A DNA stretch of 64,000 bases from Sinotaia quadrata (GCA_028829895.1 CM054182.1:2505001-2569000); one strand, 5' to 3'. Shown: positions 24,896-35,440, numbered from the stretch's first letter. Program-made: numbers and translations. Notes: a model not told the origin generated them from the sequence alone.

Positions 24896-25000
24896 TCACA
24901 CACACACACACACAGGCACACATACACATGCACACACACACAGGCACACACACACATATACACACACAAACACAGACACAGACAGACACATACACTGACA
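24896..25000. repeat. CA microsatellite, interrupted
   Basis: About 100 bp of ACACAC with GGCACA and CAGACA interruptions. Confidence 0.96.
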
Positions 25001-25214
25001 TTTCCACTTAGCCTGTCGTTCAGTACAAGTGACCCAAGTCCGAACGATCTTAAAGTAGTCCCTATAGGAAATTTCACATCTAATGATCAGAACGGAAGCC
25101 ATAAATAGAGTGCTTGAGTCGATAATCTTCACACAAAAAGGCAGCCATATAATGTAGGAAATAAAAACAGCAAAAAATATCTGACATAAAAAGTATATAT
25201 TTTTAAAAACTATC

Positions 25215-25475
25215 CGCCAAAAACATATTTTGGAGAAAAGGTTCGTGAGTTTCGCTCATGACTCTCGGTTCAAGACTTTCGACCGCCATATCATCGGTAC
25301 AAGCGCGCTTTACTTTTTCTTTGTAAAGAAATTAGGAACTGGATTTGACCAAAGATGGAATTCTTCAGAATGTGTGTTAAGTAGGACGAACTACGGTGTT
25401 GTTCGCTCTCTTGTCCGGGACACTCGGGAAATACTACTACCACCCCTACTCCTCGTCCCCTCTCCTTACTAGTTC
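25215..25475 (+). other. Unassigned open frame, 80 codons, low confidence
   Basis: The 25230-25472 frame includes FAHDSRFKTFDRHIIGTSA and is non-repetitive. No domain or splice context was recognised. It lies inside the opsin intron on the opposite strand and is most likely fortuitous. Confidence 0.1.
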
Positions 25476-25484
25476 GCCTTGGTG

Positions 25485-25740
25485 CTTCTGTCTAATCATC
25501 AGTCTAGATCTAGAGCACGTTTCTGCCTAATCATCAGTCTAGATCTAGGGCACGTTTCTGTCTAATCATCAGTCTAGATCTAGAGCACGTTTCTGTCTAA
25601 TCATCAGTCTAGATCTAGAGCACATTTCTGTCTAATCATCAGTCTAGATCTAGAGCACGTTTCTGTCTAATCATCAGTCTAGATCTAGAGCACTTTTCTG
25701 TCTAATCAGTCTGGATCTAGAGCACGTTTCAGTCTGATCA
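25485..25740. repeat. 35-bp minisatellite, 7 copies
   Basis: TCTAATCATCAGTCTAGATC then TAGAGCACGTTTCTG. TCTAGATCTAGA in the unit is palindromic. Confidence 0.96.
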
Positions 25741-26299
25741 TTTCGATCACCAATCAACCAACTGTGAGGAAACACATAATCTAATTAAATGTTGCAGTGA
25801 TAAACGAACACAAAAAATCCAGACAAAATAGGCAAACATTCTATATATTCTATCAATCTCTCTCTTTCATACAAACGCACACACGCACACAAACACTCAT
25901 TCCTAATCACTATAATAGACTACTGTTTGTCATCTTTAATCGAAAGCCCCAGACATGGTTTATGAAAAAAATGAATTAAGACAATTAGTTTGAAGTGAAA
26001 AAAACCCTAAGGCCATAGGAATGAAATCAGTCTACTGGAGGAGTGAAAATAAAATTACAAAACTCTGGGCTAAATTACAGTGGAATGCAGTTTTCTGTTT
26101 TTGATTGCACGGTTTTAGTGATTGAATTAAGGGTTTTGAGGTTTTAAAAAATCAAAACTTCTTAGTTTCGTTTCATTATTATCCGAGTATATTTCTTTAT
26201 TTAGCTGCACTTTAACTCCAAATCTTTGTCAAATTTTATATGACTCTGCCTGCTATGTCTTTAGAATTATTTATGTAGTAAATTATTGATTTGTATTTG

Positions 26300-26590
26300 C
26301 TTGCTTTACCTCTGTTATTTAGTGCAAACATTTATTCTCTTAGTACAAAGGTTTCTTATCACGAGCAGATATTTCTCTATTTAGTGCAAACATTTGTTCA
26401 CTTAGTACAAAAGGTTTCTTATCACGTGCAGATAATTCTATATTTAGCGCAAATATTTGTTCACTTAGTACAAAAGGTTTCTTACCACGTGCAGATATTT
26501 CTATACTTAGTGCAAACATTTATTCACTTCTTACAAGTCTTCTTATCAAGTGCAGATATTTCTCCATTTAGTGCAATCATTAATCAATAC
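26300..26590. repeat. About 63-bp tandem repeat, 4-5 copies
   Basis: ATATTTCTATATTTAGTGCA, then CACTTAGTACAAAAGGTTTC and TTATCACGTGCAG recur. The 124-codon frame across it is a by-product. Confidence 0.9.
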
Positions 26591-26974
26591 TGTTTAAGCA
26601 TGTCTAATGCAAACAAAAACAAAACAATACTTCTCAATACTTCTGTAAAGAATGCAAAGTCTTAAAAAAAAAAACATTGAAGCCTAAATCTTCAGCAGTA
26701 GATATTATGTGCACCATCTTTTCAAAGCTGTAAACATTAATAAACCATCTTTTGTTTTTAAATTATGTGACCATTTGAAGAAAATGAAGCATAACATTGT
26801 TACATTCTTTACACTCGTTTACACTTTGCACTCAAGTTGTTCAGGTTGTTGAACAAAACATTTGAGAGGATAAATTGCCTTTATGGTTTCCCTTGGTCAC
26901 TTGTGACACAATGCTGACAGGTTTGTCCTTTGAGTGTCTCGGCATTTGTGGCATTTATGAACACAATTGTACCG

Positions 26975-27265
26975 AGATCCTAAGTCTGACCTCAAAAGAC
27001 TTTCACACTCATAATCCTAAATCTGATCTACAGACAGGTTGAAACCCTAAGTCTGACTTCAAAGGACTTTCACACTCATAATCCTAAATCTGATCTACAG
27101 ACAGGTCGAAATCCTAAGTCTGACACAAAGACACTCTCACAGTCATAATTCTGTCTAGCCCACAGACACGTCAAAATCCTAAGTCTGACCCAAAGGCACT
27201 TTCACACTCATAATCCTAAGTCTAACCCGCAGACACCCATAATCTTGTTTGACTCGCAGACAAGA
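26975..27265. repeat. About 60-bp tandem repeat, 5 diverged copies
   Basis: AATCCTAAGTCTGACC then CACTTTCACACTCATAATCC and CAGACAGGTCGAAA recur. Confidence 0.85.
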
Positions 27266-27569
27266 TCGGTCTAGGAGAGAAAGAAAATGCATTTCCTGTC
27301 AAAAAGAGCTGGACATTTAAACAAATTGAAGGGAAAAAAAGAATACTTTGGAGACTGCTACATTTAACTTGAGTGGTCTCATGCAATTATCAAGGGAATA
27401 AAGAGCTTTCGACTCACTGACAGCCGTTGAACAATTACAATTTACTGCTCTTGTTAAGATCGGATCAGACTGCCTATGGGATTTTGGAGCGACCCCCTCC
27501 ACCCCCACGAAAATAAACTAGTGTATTATATATTTATCTTTCTCTCTCGCTCCCTTCTCACTCCTCCAG

Positions 27570-27626
27570 AACTCTCTCTCTCTCTTTCTCTCTCTCTCTC
27601 CATCCATCCATCTATCTATCTATCAA

Positions 27627-27657
<31 letters not shown>

Positions 27658-27658
27658 G
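27570..27658. repeat. CT and CTAT compound microsatellite
   Basis: CT repeats grading through CATCCATC into CTATCTAT. It directly abuts copy D of the interspersed element. Confidence 0.96.
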
Positions 27659-27659
27659 A

Positions 27660-27955
27660 CGCCTACGCCACTTGGTTAATGGTTATGATTATTATAATAA
27701 TTAATTAATCATCCATAATAATTTCAAGTGATGATAATCTTAATTTATGTTATTAATTATTCTCCAGAAGACACAACTCGTCTCTCTTACTTGGTGGATA
27801 TGTGTGTGCTGTAAAGGTTTTCTCTCTTCCACAACATTAAAGACGATCATTTACTGTCACAGTATTTCCGTAGGTGGAAATTTTTTTTTCTAAAGGAGAA
27901 GACTAATCCGTCTTTGAATCTATATTTAACGAGACCTCATCCACCCACTAACACG
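27660..27955 (+). mobile_element. Interspersed element, copy D (5' end only)
   Basis: This is the 5' 300 bp of the family at 18197: CTACGCCACTTGGTTAATGG, then AGACACAACTCGTCTCTCTT, TCTATATTTAACGAGACCTC and ATCCACCCACTAACACGC. It stops where the exon-overlapping tandem array (27945-28217) begins. It lies in the opsin intron. Confidence 0.65.
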
Positions 27956-28217
27956 CTACTCACCACTGTATTTGAGATACCAATAAATGACGTATACCAA
28001 AACACGTGTAGACGTAAAAGTACGCTAACACGTCCACCACCACTGTACCCGAAACACAGATATATCACGACGTATACCAAAACACGTGTAGACGTAAAAG
28101 TACGCTAACACGTCCACCACCACTGTACCTTAAACACAAATATATCACGTATACCAAAACACGTGTAGACGTAATAGTACGCTAACACGCTCCTCACCAC
28201 TGTACCCGAAATACCAG
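27945..28217. repeat. 77-80-bp tandem array overlapping the opsin 5' splice site
   Basis: ACCACTGTA recurs at 27962, 28039, 28119 and 28196, each time preceded by ACCAAAACACGTGTAGACGT and GTACGCTAACACG. The fourth copy is the real exon end and donor. The copy at 27962 preserves TACAGTG|GTGAGT on the minus strand; the two middle copies read GTGGTGG at the donor position. Confidence 0.92.
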
Positions 28218-28331
28218 TAGCCTCTGAAGCTGGCAGCAGCGAAAAGTGGAAAGTCAATGACGGACATCAAGATGTCAGCAAACGCCAAGCTGATGATGAA
28301 AAGGTTTGATGACGTTCTGAGACTGCGAAAC
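28198..28331 (-). CDS. Opsin, internal exon (intracellular loop 1, TM2, extracellular loop 1)
   Basis: This 134-nt exon encodes 44 complete residues starting FRSLRTSSNLFIISLAFAD and ending GYWYFGYS. It covers the first intracellular loop, TM2 with the conserved LAxAD aspartate, and the start of extracellular loop 1. The acceptor is TTTTTGCGCAG at 28342-28332. The best donor is G|GTGAGG with the GT at 28197-28196. This choice leaves one base, which joins the TA at the start of the downstream exon to make a Val codon. The join reads YFGYS-V-CQLYAATTG, the spacing expected between the Trp/Phe-Gly of loop 1 and the TM3 cysteine of opsins. The same gene therefore has a 12,644-bp phase-1 intron. 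The exon starts in phase 2, so an upstream exon with the N-terminus and TM1 must exist; I did not find it. An 80-bp tandem array overlaps the 3' end of this exon. Confidence 0.9.
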
Positions 28332-28490
28332 CTGCGCAAAAATAAACAATGGGATTAATTGCTAAGCAATACAATAAATGAATGAAATAGGTAACTAGTC
28401 TATTAGCTAACGCATTCATTTTATGCTGTTGATTTTAAAGTTTAGCTGGTTATTCGGTCTCCCATGAGTTTCTTGCATTAAAAATATATT

Positions 28491-28735
28491 TGACGTCATT
28501 AGCGGTGTAATGGTATTGTGACGCCATATACTCGCAATGCATTATTTTATTTCATTTCAAGCTATACAACTACCCTTACTGCAGAAAGAAGTGATTTCCT
28601 ACGAGATCAAATGATGTCATCAATGATCTCTATAATTTTACGTGAACGACGTCATCATTTCTGGCTTTACATAAATATAACGCGAATGTTGGCTTCACAG
28701 GGATGTCTTGTGACATAAAATTATGGCTGACGTCA
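28491..28735. promoter_or_regulatory. Cluster of CRE-like motifs upstream of opsin exon
   Basis: Two perfect palindromic TGACGTCA motifs (28491-28498 and 28728-28735) and three near matches (TGACGCCA at 28519, TGATGTCA at 28612, CGACGTCA at 28647) fall within 245 bp. They lie 160-400 bp upstream of the internal opsin exon. TGACGTCA is the established binding consensus of CREB/ATF bZIP factors. Whether this is a promoter, an enhancer in the first intron, or a relic of old repeats cannot be decided here. Confidence 0.4.
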
Positions 28736-28978
28736 TTTGGGTACATGAATGAGCACATGGACTGATAGATGAGTTATAATGCATCTTATTTGTTCACGGA
28801 GGTCAATGCTGAAAAAGAAATAATTCCTTTCAGGAAACCCTCACTATCTATATGCACAGTTCTGCCATTTTTAAGTGAAAATACTTATCTTGTTATTGTT
28901 CAACTAGCCTCTGTTTTTTAAATGAGAAATATTGAGAGACCGAAGTAATTAATTAGTTTTGCTATCCTGTCAAATACG

Positions 28979-29362
28979 GTGTCAGATCATTATGGACGCC
29001 CAGCTGGTCGAAGAGTTCTAAGAATTGGGCCTGTTAATCATTTCACTAAAGTGCCAGGATCCAGCTGTACAATTTGCACATCGAGTAGTCCTTCAGTACA
29101 GCCAATGAGTTATCCTTCAATGAACAAAAGCTGGCTTGCAGAGTTATCTTTTATTCAGTGCAAGGTAGCGCAAAGATCTGTACGGAAATATCCGGCAAGA
29201 ACTTTAGTTGTAGTGATTTCAGTGTGGAGTCTAGACCGACGGAGTTTTGAAATGGCGAGCAAATACAGGTTAAGACCTCTCAACAAGTTTCAGATCAAGA
29301 TGATATTTGTCACAAGAAAGAATTTTGTATTCCTCTATGGAAATTACGTAAATGTGTCCTAA
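28979..29362 (+). other. Unassigned open frame, 127 codons
   Basis: A plus-strand frame is open for 384 nt without repeats, and the DNA is more balanced in base composition than its flanks. The peptide is Ser/Arg-rich with four cysteines, including SSCTICTSSSPSVQP. I recognise no domain. It lies upstream of the opsin exon and on the opposite strand. It may be a decayed transposon piece, an exon of an unknown gene, or chance. Confidence 0.2.
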
Positions 29363-29405
29363 CAGTGACTTCCTGAGCTCCATCTTTTACAACATTTCAT
29401 CATTA

Positions 29406-29462
29406 AAATGATGATGATGATGGTGATGGTGATGATGATGGTGGTGGTGGTGGTGGTGCTGC

Positions 29463-29503
<41 letters not shown>

Positions 29504-29512
29504 ATGATGATC
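29406..29512. repeat. Compound triplet tract GAT/GGT/GCT
   Basis: GATGAT passes into GGTGGT, then about 9 copies of GCT, then back to GATGAT. Confidence 0.97.
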
Positions 29513-29629
29513 AAGAGGAAATGAAACAATACCCTTTCTTGAATATGTTCGGAACTATTTGCAAATTCTAATAATCAAAGAATTTCACACGATGACCACT
29601 TAGAGAAACAAACAGTACACTTCTTTGCT

Positions 29630-30060
29630 CGACTTATGAAGACATTATTTTACATAAACTAACATTAGATATCTATACTAGAATCAACAAGACATTATTT
29701 TACATAAACTAACATTACATATCTATACTAGAATCAACAAGACATTATAAACTAACATTACATATCTATACTCGAATCAACAAGACATTATTTTACATAA
29801 ACTAACATTACATATCTATACTCCAATCAACAAGACATTATTTTACATAAACTAACATTACATATCTATACTCCAATCAACAAGACATTATTTTACATAA
29901 ACTAACATTATATATCTATACTCCAATCAACAAGAGGTTATTTTACATAAACTAACATTACATATCTATACTAGAATCAACAAGACATTATTTTACATAA
30001 ACTAACATTAGGTATCTATACTCGAATCAACAAGAGGTTATTTTACATAAAGAAACAGTT
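29630..30060. repeat. 50-bp minisatellite, about 9 copies, with decayed right flank
   Basis: ATCAACAAGACATTATTTTA, CATAAACTAACATTACATAT and CTATACTCGA is repeated. Diverged relatives (ATTAATAAGAGGTTATTTTA) continue to about 30420. Confidence 0.95.
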
Positions 30061-30594
30061 CGTAGTTATATTTTAATTAATAAGAGGTTATTTTACAGTA
30101 CGTTAAATAAACAGTACGTAGTTATATTCGAATTAATAAGAGGTTATTTTACATTAATAAACAGTTGGTAGTTATATTCGAATTAATAAGAAATTATTTT
30201 CATAATCAAAGTATATACAAATAATCTAGAATTAAGAGAGATTATTTTACTTAAACGGTGCATATTTATACACGATTTAATAACTGGCTATTTTACAATA
30301 ACACATTCGATTAATAAGCGATTTCTTTTAAACTGTTATTCAAACTCGAATTAAGTAGGGGATATTCTTTATAAACAACCAGTACTATTAAATACTCGAA
30401 TTAAGAGATTATTTTATGCAGTTTCATACTACAAATATTTTCACAGAGTGGTCACTCGACATAGTTTTAAATTTGTTTTCATAGGCCTTCTTTGATAAAT
30501 AGATCTATTCGTTTCTGAACTTTCTCGGACATAGTGCTGATGTTGGAGGTAATCAATGGCATTCCATATACATCTTTTAGAGATTTGAACTGTG

Positions 30595-31378
30595 TACTGA
30601 GAATGCTAGAGTAAAGGGGCTGCATAGAATTGTGTACTGGGAGTGCTAGAATAAAGGGGCTGCAAAGAGTTGTGTACTGTGAGTGCTAGAGTAAAGGGGC
30701 TGCAAAGAGTTGTGAACTGTGACTGTTAGAGTAAAGGAGCTGCATAGAACTGTGTACTGGGAGTGCTAGAGTAAAGGGGCTTCAAAGAGTTGTGTACTGG
30801 CAGTGCTAGGTAGTAAAGGGGCTGCATATAGTTGTGTACTGGGAGTGCTAGGTATTAAAGGGGCTGCCTAGAGTTGTGTACTGGGAGTGCTAGGTATTAA
30901 AGGGTCTGCCTAGAGCTGTGTACTGGGAGTGCTAGGTATTAAAGGGGCTGTATAGAGCTGTGTACTGGGAGTGCTAGGTATTAAAGGGGCTGCCTAGAGC
31001 TGTGTACTGGGAGTGCTAGGTATTAAAGGGGCTGCTTAGAGCTGTGTACTGGGAGTGCTAGGTATTAAAGGGCTGCATAGAGTTGTGTACTGGGAGTGCT
31101 AGAGTGAAGGGGCTGCATAGAGCTGTGTGCTGGGAGTGCTAGGTATTAAAGGGGCTGCGTAGAGCTGTTTCTGGGAGTACTAGGTATTAAAGGGGCTGCA
31201 TAGAGTTGCGTACTGGGAGTGCTCGAGTAAAGGGGCTGCATAGAGCTGTGTACTGGGAGTGCTAGTGTAAAGGGACTGCATAGAGTTCTGTACTGGGAGT
31301 GTAGGTATTAAAGGGGCTGCATATGGCTGTGTACTGGGAGTGCTAGGTAGTAAAGGGGCTGCATAGAGCTGTGTGCAC
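30595..31378. repeat. 42-bp minisatellite, about 18 copies
   Basis: AGAGCTGTGTACTGGGAGTG, CTAGGTATTAAAGGGGCTGC and AT, with AGAGTAAAG and TAGTAAAG variants. Confidence 0.97.
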
Positions 31379-31389
31379 AAAACTAAGGC

Positions 31390-32030
31390 ACGATGCCGGC
31401 TAAATAGCTTTTAGTTTGGCTCTCCAGGTATGTTCATTACCGGTCTATTTCAAGATGATATATCTTTTTGCTGCTGTAGTACAGTCCTTGATATGTTCTG
31501 TCTTTGAGTGATTGTCTTTTAAAAGTAATGTTAGTTTTATATTCCATTCCAGTTTTATCTATTTTGTTTCGGTCTTTCCTGGGTCTCAAGGGCTTTTTCA
31601 AAACCATTTTGTAAACCATTTTGTTATTTGATTGGATCAGGAGTGGGGGAGTGCTATTAGCGACTGTTTGTTGGTAGTTAACGTTTCCCACCATCTTCAA
31701 ATTATCCAAGAGTAAAGTCATTATTTATGATATTATTTAAGTTGGAAACCATTATTATATAGGGCAGTGGGATAATCATAACTGCCGTGTGTGTGGCCAT
31801 TTTCCATGGAATGATATTCTCTAGTGGCATTTTCTATTTTTATTGCAATTTGTCACGTGGCGCGCTTCCCCCGCGATTTCTACAGCTTTTTAAAAATAAT
31901 ATTCAACAAAATTCTGTCTACCAAAGCATATCAAAATTGTTTTCTGTGTCCAGGAAGACTGGACAGACCCCCAACCCATGTTTTGTTTTTTATTTTTTAC
32001 CGACTTTTTTGGTGAATTTAGTCTATTTAG
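31390..32030. other. Unique sequence, no gene recognised
   Basis: A 94-codon lysine-rich minus-strand frame (31437-31721) has no recognised domain. It could be decayed LINE sequence linked to the RT relic downstream, but nothing diagnostic is visible. Confidence 0.35.
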
Positions 32031-32172
32031 GATAGTTTGTCGAGTCTTCTCTATTTATAATATTTACTGAGTTTAGTCTATTTAGGATAGTTTACTGAGT
32101 TTAGTCTATTTAGGATAGTTTGTTGAGTCTAATCTATTTAGAATAGTTTGCTGTTTAGTTTATTTAGAATAG
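32030..32172. repeat. About 29-bp tandem repeat, 5 copies
   Basis: GAGTTTAGTCTATTTAGGAT then AGTTTACT recurs. The last copy overlaps the 3' edge of the RT relic. Confidence 0.9.
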
Positions 32173-32350
32173 TTTGATTCAGGTGAATCAGATGATCGAT
32201 GGTGAAATGGTTTGGTCGAAAGCCACTTTGCTGAGCTGGTACAATCCCAGCTCTAGCACAGAATTGCATTAGATGTTTCTTAATGATAATTCCATAGATT
32301 TTACATAGGTGTAAGGTGAGTGACAAAGACCTGTAACAGTTGGGATCACT
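32138..32350 (-). pseudogene. Non-LTR retrotransposon reverse transcriptase relic
   Basis: The minus-strand frame reads DPNCYRSLSLTLHLCKIYG, then IIIKKHL, then IVPAQQSGFRPNHFTIDHLI. This matches the start of a LINE reverse transcriptase domain: the YRPISL block, K(l/i).E.II..RL, and QSGFR...T.DHL. About 70 residues are left, from a domain of 250 or more. The catalytic FxDD block is not present nearby. The family resembles Jockey/CR1-type elements, but assignment is weak. A tandem array of about 55-bp units abuts its 5' side (32375-32660). Confidence 0.6.
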
Positions 32351-32374
32351 GAAGCGTTTTTCTAACTCACGTAC

Positions 32375-32663
32375 AGAAATAACGTACAACGCTTTCTTTT
32401 CCCTGGGAAATTCACATGTTGTACGTTTTCTCTTAAATAACGTACAACGCTTTCTTTTCCCTGGGAAATTCACATGTACGTTTTCTCTTAAATAACGTAC
32501 AACGCTTTCTTTTCCCTGGGAAATTCACATGTACGTTTTCTCTTAAATAACGTACAACGCTTTCTTTTCCCTGGGAAATTCACATGTACGTTTTCTCTTA
32601 AATAACGTACAACGCTTTCTTTTCCCTGGGAAATTCACATGTTGTACGTTTTCTCTTAAATAA
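32375..32663. repeat. 55-58-bp minisatellite, 5 copies
   Basis: AATAACGTACAACGCTTTCT, TTTCCCTGGGAAATTCACAT and GTACGTTTTCTCTTA. Units differ only by a 3-bp TTG in the first and last copies. Confidence 0.96.
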
Positions 32664-32669
32664 GTTGGA

Positions 32670-32870
32670 GGTGTTTTGAAGTCTAAGGAGTGTTTTCATT
32701 ATCCTCTTATAATTTATTTAAAGTCTAAGGAGTGTTTTAATTATCCTCTTATAATTTATTTGAAGTCTAAGGAGTGTTTTATTTATCATCTTATAATTTA
32801 TCTGATTAGGCCCTGGGGCACTATTTCCTAAATATCATCTTATAATTTATCTGATTAGGCCACGGGGCAC
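32670..32870. repeat. About 42-bp tandem repeats, 3-4 copies, then a 50-bp duplication
   Basis: GAAGTCTAAGGAGTGTTTT then ATCCTCTTATAATTTATTT recurs three times. ATCTTATAATTTATCTGATT followed by GGCCCTGGGGCACT occurs twice. Confidence 0.9.
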
Positions 32871-33094
32871 TCCACCACACTATCATTATCTTCATATTAT
32901 TATTATTATTATTATTATTATTTTTCCAAACTTAAATCAGATTAATCTACTTTTCACTCCTCACAATGTCCATTCACAGGCAGACATTTGGTGCTGTAAG
33001 AGCAATCATATCAATTTAAATTTTCTTCTAAACCTCTTTAAACCGAAGTGACTAGTCATGTGACTTTATCCGTTCTCTTACTTCTTCCCTGCAA

Positions 33095-33262
33095 GATTAC
33101 TGCTACATTAGTTGCGGTTATTACTGCTACATTAGTTGCGGTTATTACTGCTACTTTAGTTGCGGTTATTACTGCTACATTAGTTGCGGTTATTACTGCT
33201 ACATTAGTTGCGGTTATTACTGCTACATTAGTTGCGGTTATTACTGCTGCTTTAGTTGCGGT
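33095..33262. repeat. 24-bp minisatellite, 7 copies
   Basis: ATTACTGCTACATTAGTTGC-GGTT. The unit is a multiple of 3; the TATLVAVI peptide is a by-product. A 58-bp duplication (TAATTTAGATTTTCCCGTGA) follows at 33398-33482. Confidence 0.96.
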
Positions 33263-33973
33263 TCAACAGGTTTACTCGTTTTTTGTTGCTTTTAGTTTTC
33301 GTCTTTTTTATTTTCTTTCTTTAAATTTTGTTGTTGTTATTTGATGGGGAAGAGGAGGGTGGCTTTTGTAATATGCTGACGTACAAAATTGTGTTAGCAA
33401 TTTAGATTTTCCCGTGAAAGGAAAATTATAAAATAAGTAATTTAGATTTTACCGTGAAAGGAAAATTATAAAATAAGTAATTTAAATTGTCCGATAAAAG
33501 GAAGAACGCATAATTTCTTGTAAAAGATGTCAACATTAAAATTATAAACACTTCAAAGCCCTTATACGTAATTATGCTCTTGTCTATCGTCCTCTCAAGA
33601 GTGATTTCCCTTTATGATGATTTTCTCTTAAGTTTCTGTTTGGTGGGTTTTTTTAAAATTCTAATCGTATGTCATTTAAGACTTTTATTTCACGCAATTC
33701 ACAATTCGAGTTCTGTTTGTGATGCAAATAGCTGTCTGTAACAAATGAAGGAAGCAAGCAAACAAGTTTATTTCGGTGCAAAGCAGACTAAGGTATATTT
33801 AATAGGCAATCACATTTTGATCCGAGTAATTGTAAATTTTGCATATTGATGGGATTCTGGACCCTCTAACGGCAAAGCAGTTATGTACAAATAGAAAATC
33901 ATATTTCAGTGCTGGAGACATTTTGCTAGGGCGGAAAGTGATGAATGACTGGAGAAATGTGTGTGTATGAGTA

Positions 33974-33995
33974 TGAGAGAGAGAGAGAGAGAGAG

Positions 33996-34083
<88 letters not shown>

Positions 34084-34092
34084 TGAGTGAGT
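33974..34092. repeat. GA then GT microsatellite
   Basis: A compound dinucleotide tract of about 118 bp. Confidence 0.98.
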
Positions 34093-34427
34093 GTGTTGAG
34101 GGTGATTAAGATATCGACTAAGGACATCATGTGTTGCAATTTCAAGCCCCTTCTGCTGGATTGTAAGAACCTCTCTCATACAAATTTCGAATCATCGCAG
34201 ACTTAGAATTCAGTTGGGCACATATACCAATTGCAAAACTACATATTGTGTGAGAATCAAAAATTCTTTCATTAAATAAAATAATAACCAATATTATTTC
34301 TCACTAATATTATGTTTGTAGTTTGTTAATTTGTTATTTGTATCTTAGTACTAATAAGTTTTGTTCACTTGTGCATGAAGCCTCAGGTAACTACTGATGT
34401 GAGCAAAATAATCCTCTTGTAGTATCG

Positions 34428-34765
34428 TCACCGAGACCTTGTTTGAAGGCTGTATTGTTGTGTGGTGTGCTTTGATGTAGGAACCGAGACCTTGTTTGAA
34501 GGCTGTATTGTTGTGTGGTGTGCTTTGATGTAGGAACCGAGACCTTGTTTGAAGGCTGTATTGTTGTGTGTTGGTGTGCTTTGATGTAGGAACCGAGACC
34601 TTGTTTGAAGGCTGTATTGTTGTGTGTTGGTGTGCTTTGATGTAGGAACCGAGACCTTGTTTGAAGGCTGTATTGTTGTGTGTTGGTATGCTTTGATGTA
34701 GGAACCGAGACCTTGTTTGAAGGCTGTATTGTTGTGTGTTGGTGTGCTTTGATGTAGGAACCGAG
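34428..34765. repeat. 54-58-bp minisatellite, 6 copies
   Basis: ACCGAGACCTTGTTTGAAGG, CTGTATTGTTGTGTG and TGTGCTTTGATGTAGGA, with and without a 4-bp TTGG. Two minus-strand frames are by-products. Confidence 0.96.
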
Positions 34766-34814
34766 TTGGGAAGATTACTGACCTGTATCCAATGCTCAAT
34801 ATGGAGAACTATTT

Positions 34815-35440
34815 CTTGGACCGACCAGACTAGTGGCAATTAGAACTAGGCTGATCTTACTCCACCACTCAGACTAGAGACTGTTAGAAATAGCCAACCG
34901 CTAAAGATCCTAGTCGACCGTTCAGATGTGGTTGTTAGATCTAGTCAGCTATTAAATATCTTAGTCAACCCCTCAGACTCGTGACGGTTAGATCTAGTAT
35001 ATGGCCACTCAGATTTGTGTAGCTGTTAGATCTAGACGGCTGCTAAAGACCTTAGTCGACCACTCAGACTCCTGGCTCTTAGATCATTGTGGCTGCTAAG
35101 CATCTTAGTTGACTGATCAGGCTCGTGGATGTTGGATCTAAGTGGCTGCTTAAGATCTTAGTCAATGGTTCATACCCATGGCTGTTAGATTTAGGATATC
35201 AACACATACGTGGCTGTTAGAACTAGGTGGCTGTTAAAGATCTTAGTCAGCCAGTCGGACTCAAGACTGTTAGATCTAGTCAGCTACTAAAATATCTAAT
35301 TCAACCATTAAGACTTGTGGCTATTAGATCTTGGATGTGGCCACAGATTTGTGGCTGTTAGATCTAGGCAGGTGCTAAACATTTTAGTAGATCACTTAGA
35401 GTTACTGTTAGCTCTAGACAAGATCTTAGTGGACCATCCA
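34815..35440. repeat. Degenerate ~58-bp repeat, about 10 copies
   Basis: GTGGCTGTTAGATCTAG then GGCTGCTAAAGATCTTAGTC and GACCACTCAGACTCGTG recurs with heavy divergence; this is an old array. Confidence 0.85.

Larger units (their letters stand above)
15554..28197 (-). other. Opsin intron (12.6 kb, repeat-filled)
   Basis: The intron is inferred from the two opsin exons, with GTGAGG at its 5' end (28197) and TTCACAG at its 3' end (15554). It holds about a dozen distinct tandem arrays (listed separately), two copies of the interspersed element family and several CT/GT microsatellites. No other exon-like open frame was recognised inside it. Unlisted parts between the arrays are AT-rich unique sequence in which I see nothing. 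Confidence 0.85.
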
